Source of the DNA: Deltaproteobacteria bacterium
GTDB lineage: Bacteria > Desulfobacterota > Desulfarculia > Adiutricales > JAGVGV01
Assembly (NCBI GenBank): GCA_015233515.1
Contig: JADFXS010000136.1
Coordinates: forward strand, 1-7,391
DNA: 7,391 nt
Direction of reading: 5' to 3'
Shown here piece after piece: positions 7,249 to 7,391 of the stretch (position 1 is the first letter of the stretch; each line of letters starts with the position of its first letter). Below the pieces are notes generated by a model. It was not told the origin of the DNA. It did no database searches and saw nothing but the letters and a program-made list of their open reading frames with translations. Position numbers and translations under genes: made by a program.

Positions 7249-7253
7249 GTTTA
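7229..7253. promoter_or_regulatory. Inverted-repeat operator overlapping the -35 box
   Basis: TAAACTTGACA (7229-7239) and TGTCAAGTTTA (7243-7253) are perfect 11-bp arms around a TTT centre. The right arm holds the -35 hexamer of the leftward promoter. The symmetry suits a dimeric XRE repressor, and the nearest such protein is the 76-residue regulator encoded at 6960-7190. The left arm also supplies TTGACA on the + strand, but no good -10 follows at the right distance. Confidence 0.65.
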
Positions 7254-7343
7254 TTTTACACAGCAGGGACAGCGGCAAGCGAACATCGAAATCATTCATG
7301 AGAGAGGGTTTCTCACCCCCACATATGAAAGCACGCCTTCCAG
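7254..7343. other. Intergenic stretch with no supported gene
   Basis: No reading frame here has both a ribosome binding site and protein-like composition. Short complementary segments TGAGA (7299-7303) and TCTCA (7311-7315) could form a small hairpin of unknown meaning. The gene that presumably lies to the right is outside the window. Confidence 0.4.
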
Positions 7344-7373
7344 CTAGCTCCCAAGCTCCAGCTTGGGAGCTAG
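7344..7373. repeat. Perfect palindrome, REP/MITE-like, 14-bp arms
   Basis: CTAGCTCCCAAGCT (7344-7357) is followed by CC and then its exact reverse complement AGCTTGGGAGCTAG (7360-7373). There is no T-run on either side, so it is unlikely to be a terminator. The CCCAAGCTCCAGCTTGGG core resembles palindromic repeats that I recall as dispersed in many bacterial genomes, which is recall and not a search. It lies between genes, beyond the operator of the regulator operon. Confidence 0.75.
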
Positions 7374-7381
7374 GAAAAGCC

Positions 7382-7391
7382 GGGAAGCTCC
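7382..7391. repeat. Possible truncated second palindrome at the window edge
   Basis: GGGAAGCTCC ends the window. Its AAGCTCC repeats 7353-7359, the left half of the palindrome core at 7344-7373. If AGCTTCCC follows, it would be a second palindromic unit about 30 bases from the first. The continuation is not visible. Confidence 0.3.

Noticed and set aside
7066..7347. 93-codon forward reading frame across the regulator and the operator
   Set aside because: Most of it is antisense to the confident XRE gene and it runs through the promoter, the operator and into the palindrome. The composition is not protein-like.
7344..7373. Palindrome as a rho-independent terminator
   Set aside because: Neither strand has a T-run after the stem, and no gene ends next to it inside the window.

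Overview
The window looks like bacterial chromosome with moderate to fairly high GC in its genes and strong AGGAGG-type ribosome binding sites. Gene content, especially a CoA-transferase/acetyl-CoA hydrolase fused to a GNAT domain, suggests a deltaproteobacterial lineage (Desulfobacterota or relatives). That placement is an inference from gene style, not a demonstrated assignment.

Left part, + strand (1-3604). The window opens inside the last 25 codons of an unidentified gene. After a short gap comes a metallo-beta-lactamase/beta-CASP protein (predicted RNA-processing nuclease, all metal-binding motifs intact). Next, 28 bases later, is a 624-residue protein joining an acetyl-CoA hydrolase/CoA-transferase to a C-terminal GNAT acetyltransferase domain. 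Tight spacing suggests one transcription unit. The residue aligning with the catalytic glutamate of family I CoA-transferases appears to be glutamine (Q245), the most interesting protein-level observation here.

Middle, + strand (3605-6268). A 174-base gap rich in self-complementary segments, including a 3658-3693 stem-loop with 11 base pairs, precedes a full-length methyl-accepting chemotaxis receptor with two Cache-like sensor modules, HAMP and a canonical signalling tip. The gap may hold a structured leader RNA. It does not convincingly match a riboswitch class I know.

Right part, - strand (6269-7253). Convergent to the receptor gene is a two-gene module: a 76-residue XRE-type regulator and a 198-residue four-helix membrane protein, coupled through an ATGA overlap. 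Upstream is a near-consensus promoter whose -35 box lies inside a perfect 11-bp inverted repeat, the likely operator for autoregulation.

Right edge (7254-7391). No gene is visible. The stretch holds a perfect 14-bp-arm palindrome, and the window ends within what may be a second related repeat, which suggests a dispersed palindromic (REP/MITE-like) element. No CRISPR array, rRNA, tRNA, transposase or defence system is visible. No complete new system is demonstrated; the candidates for novelty are the Q245 fusion enzyme, the structured leader, and the regulator/membrane-protein pair.
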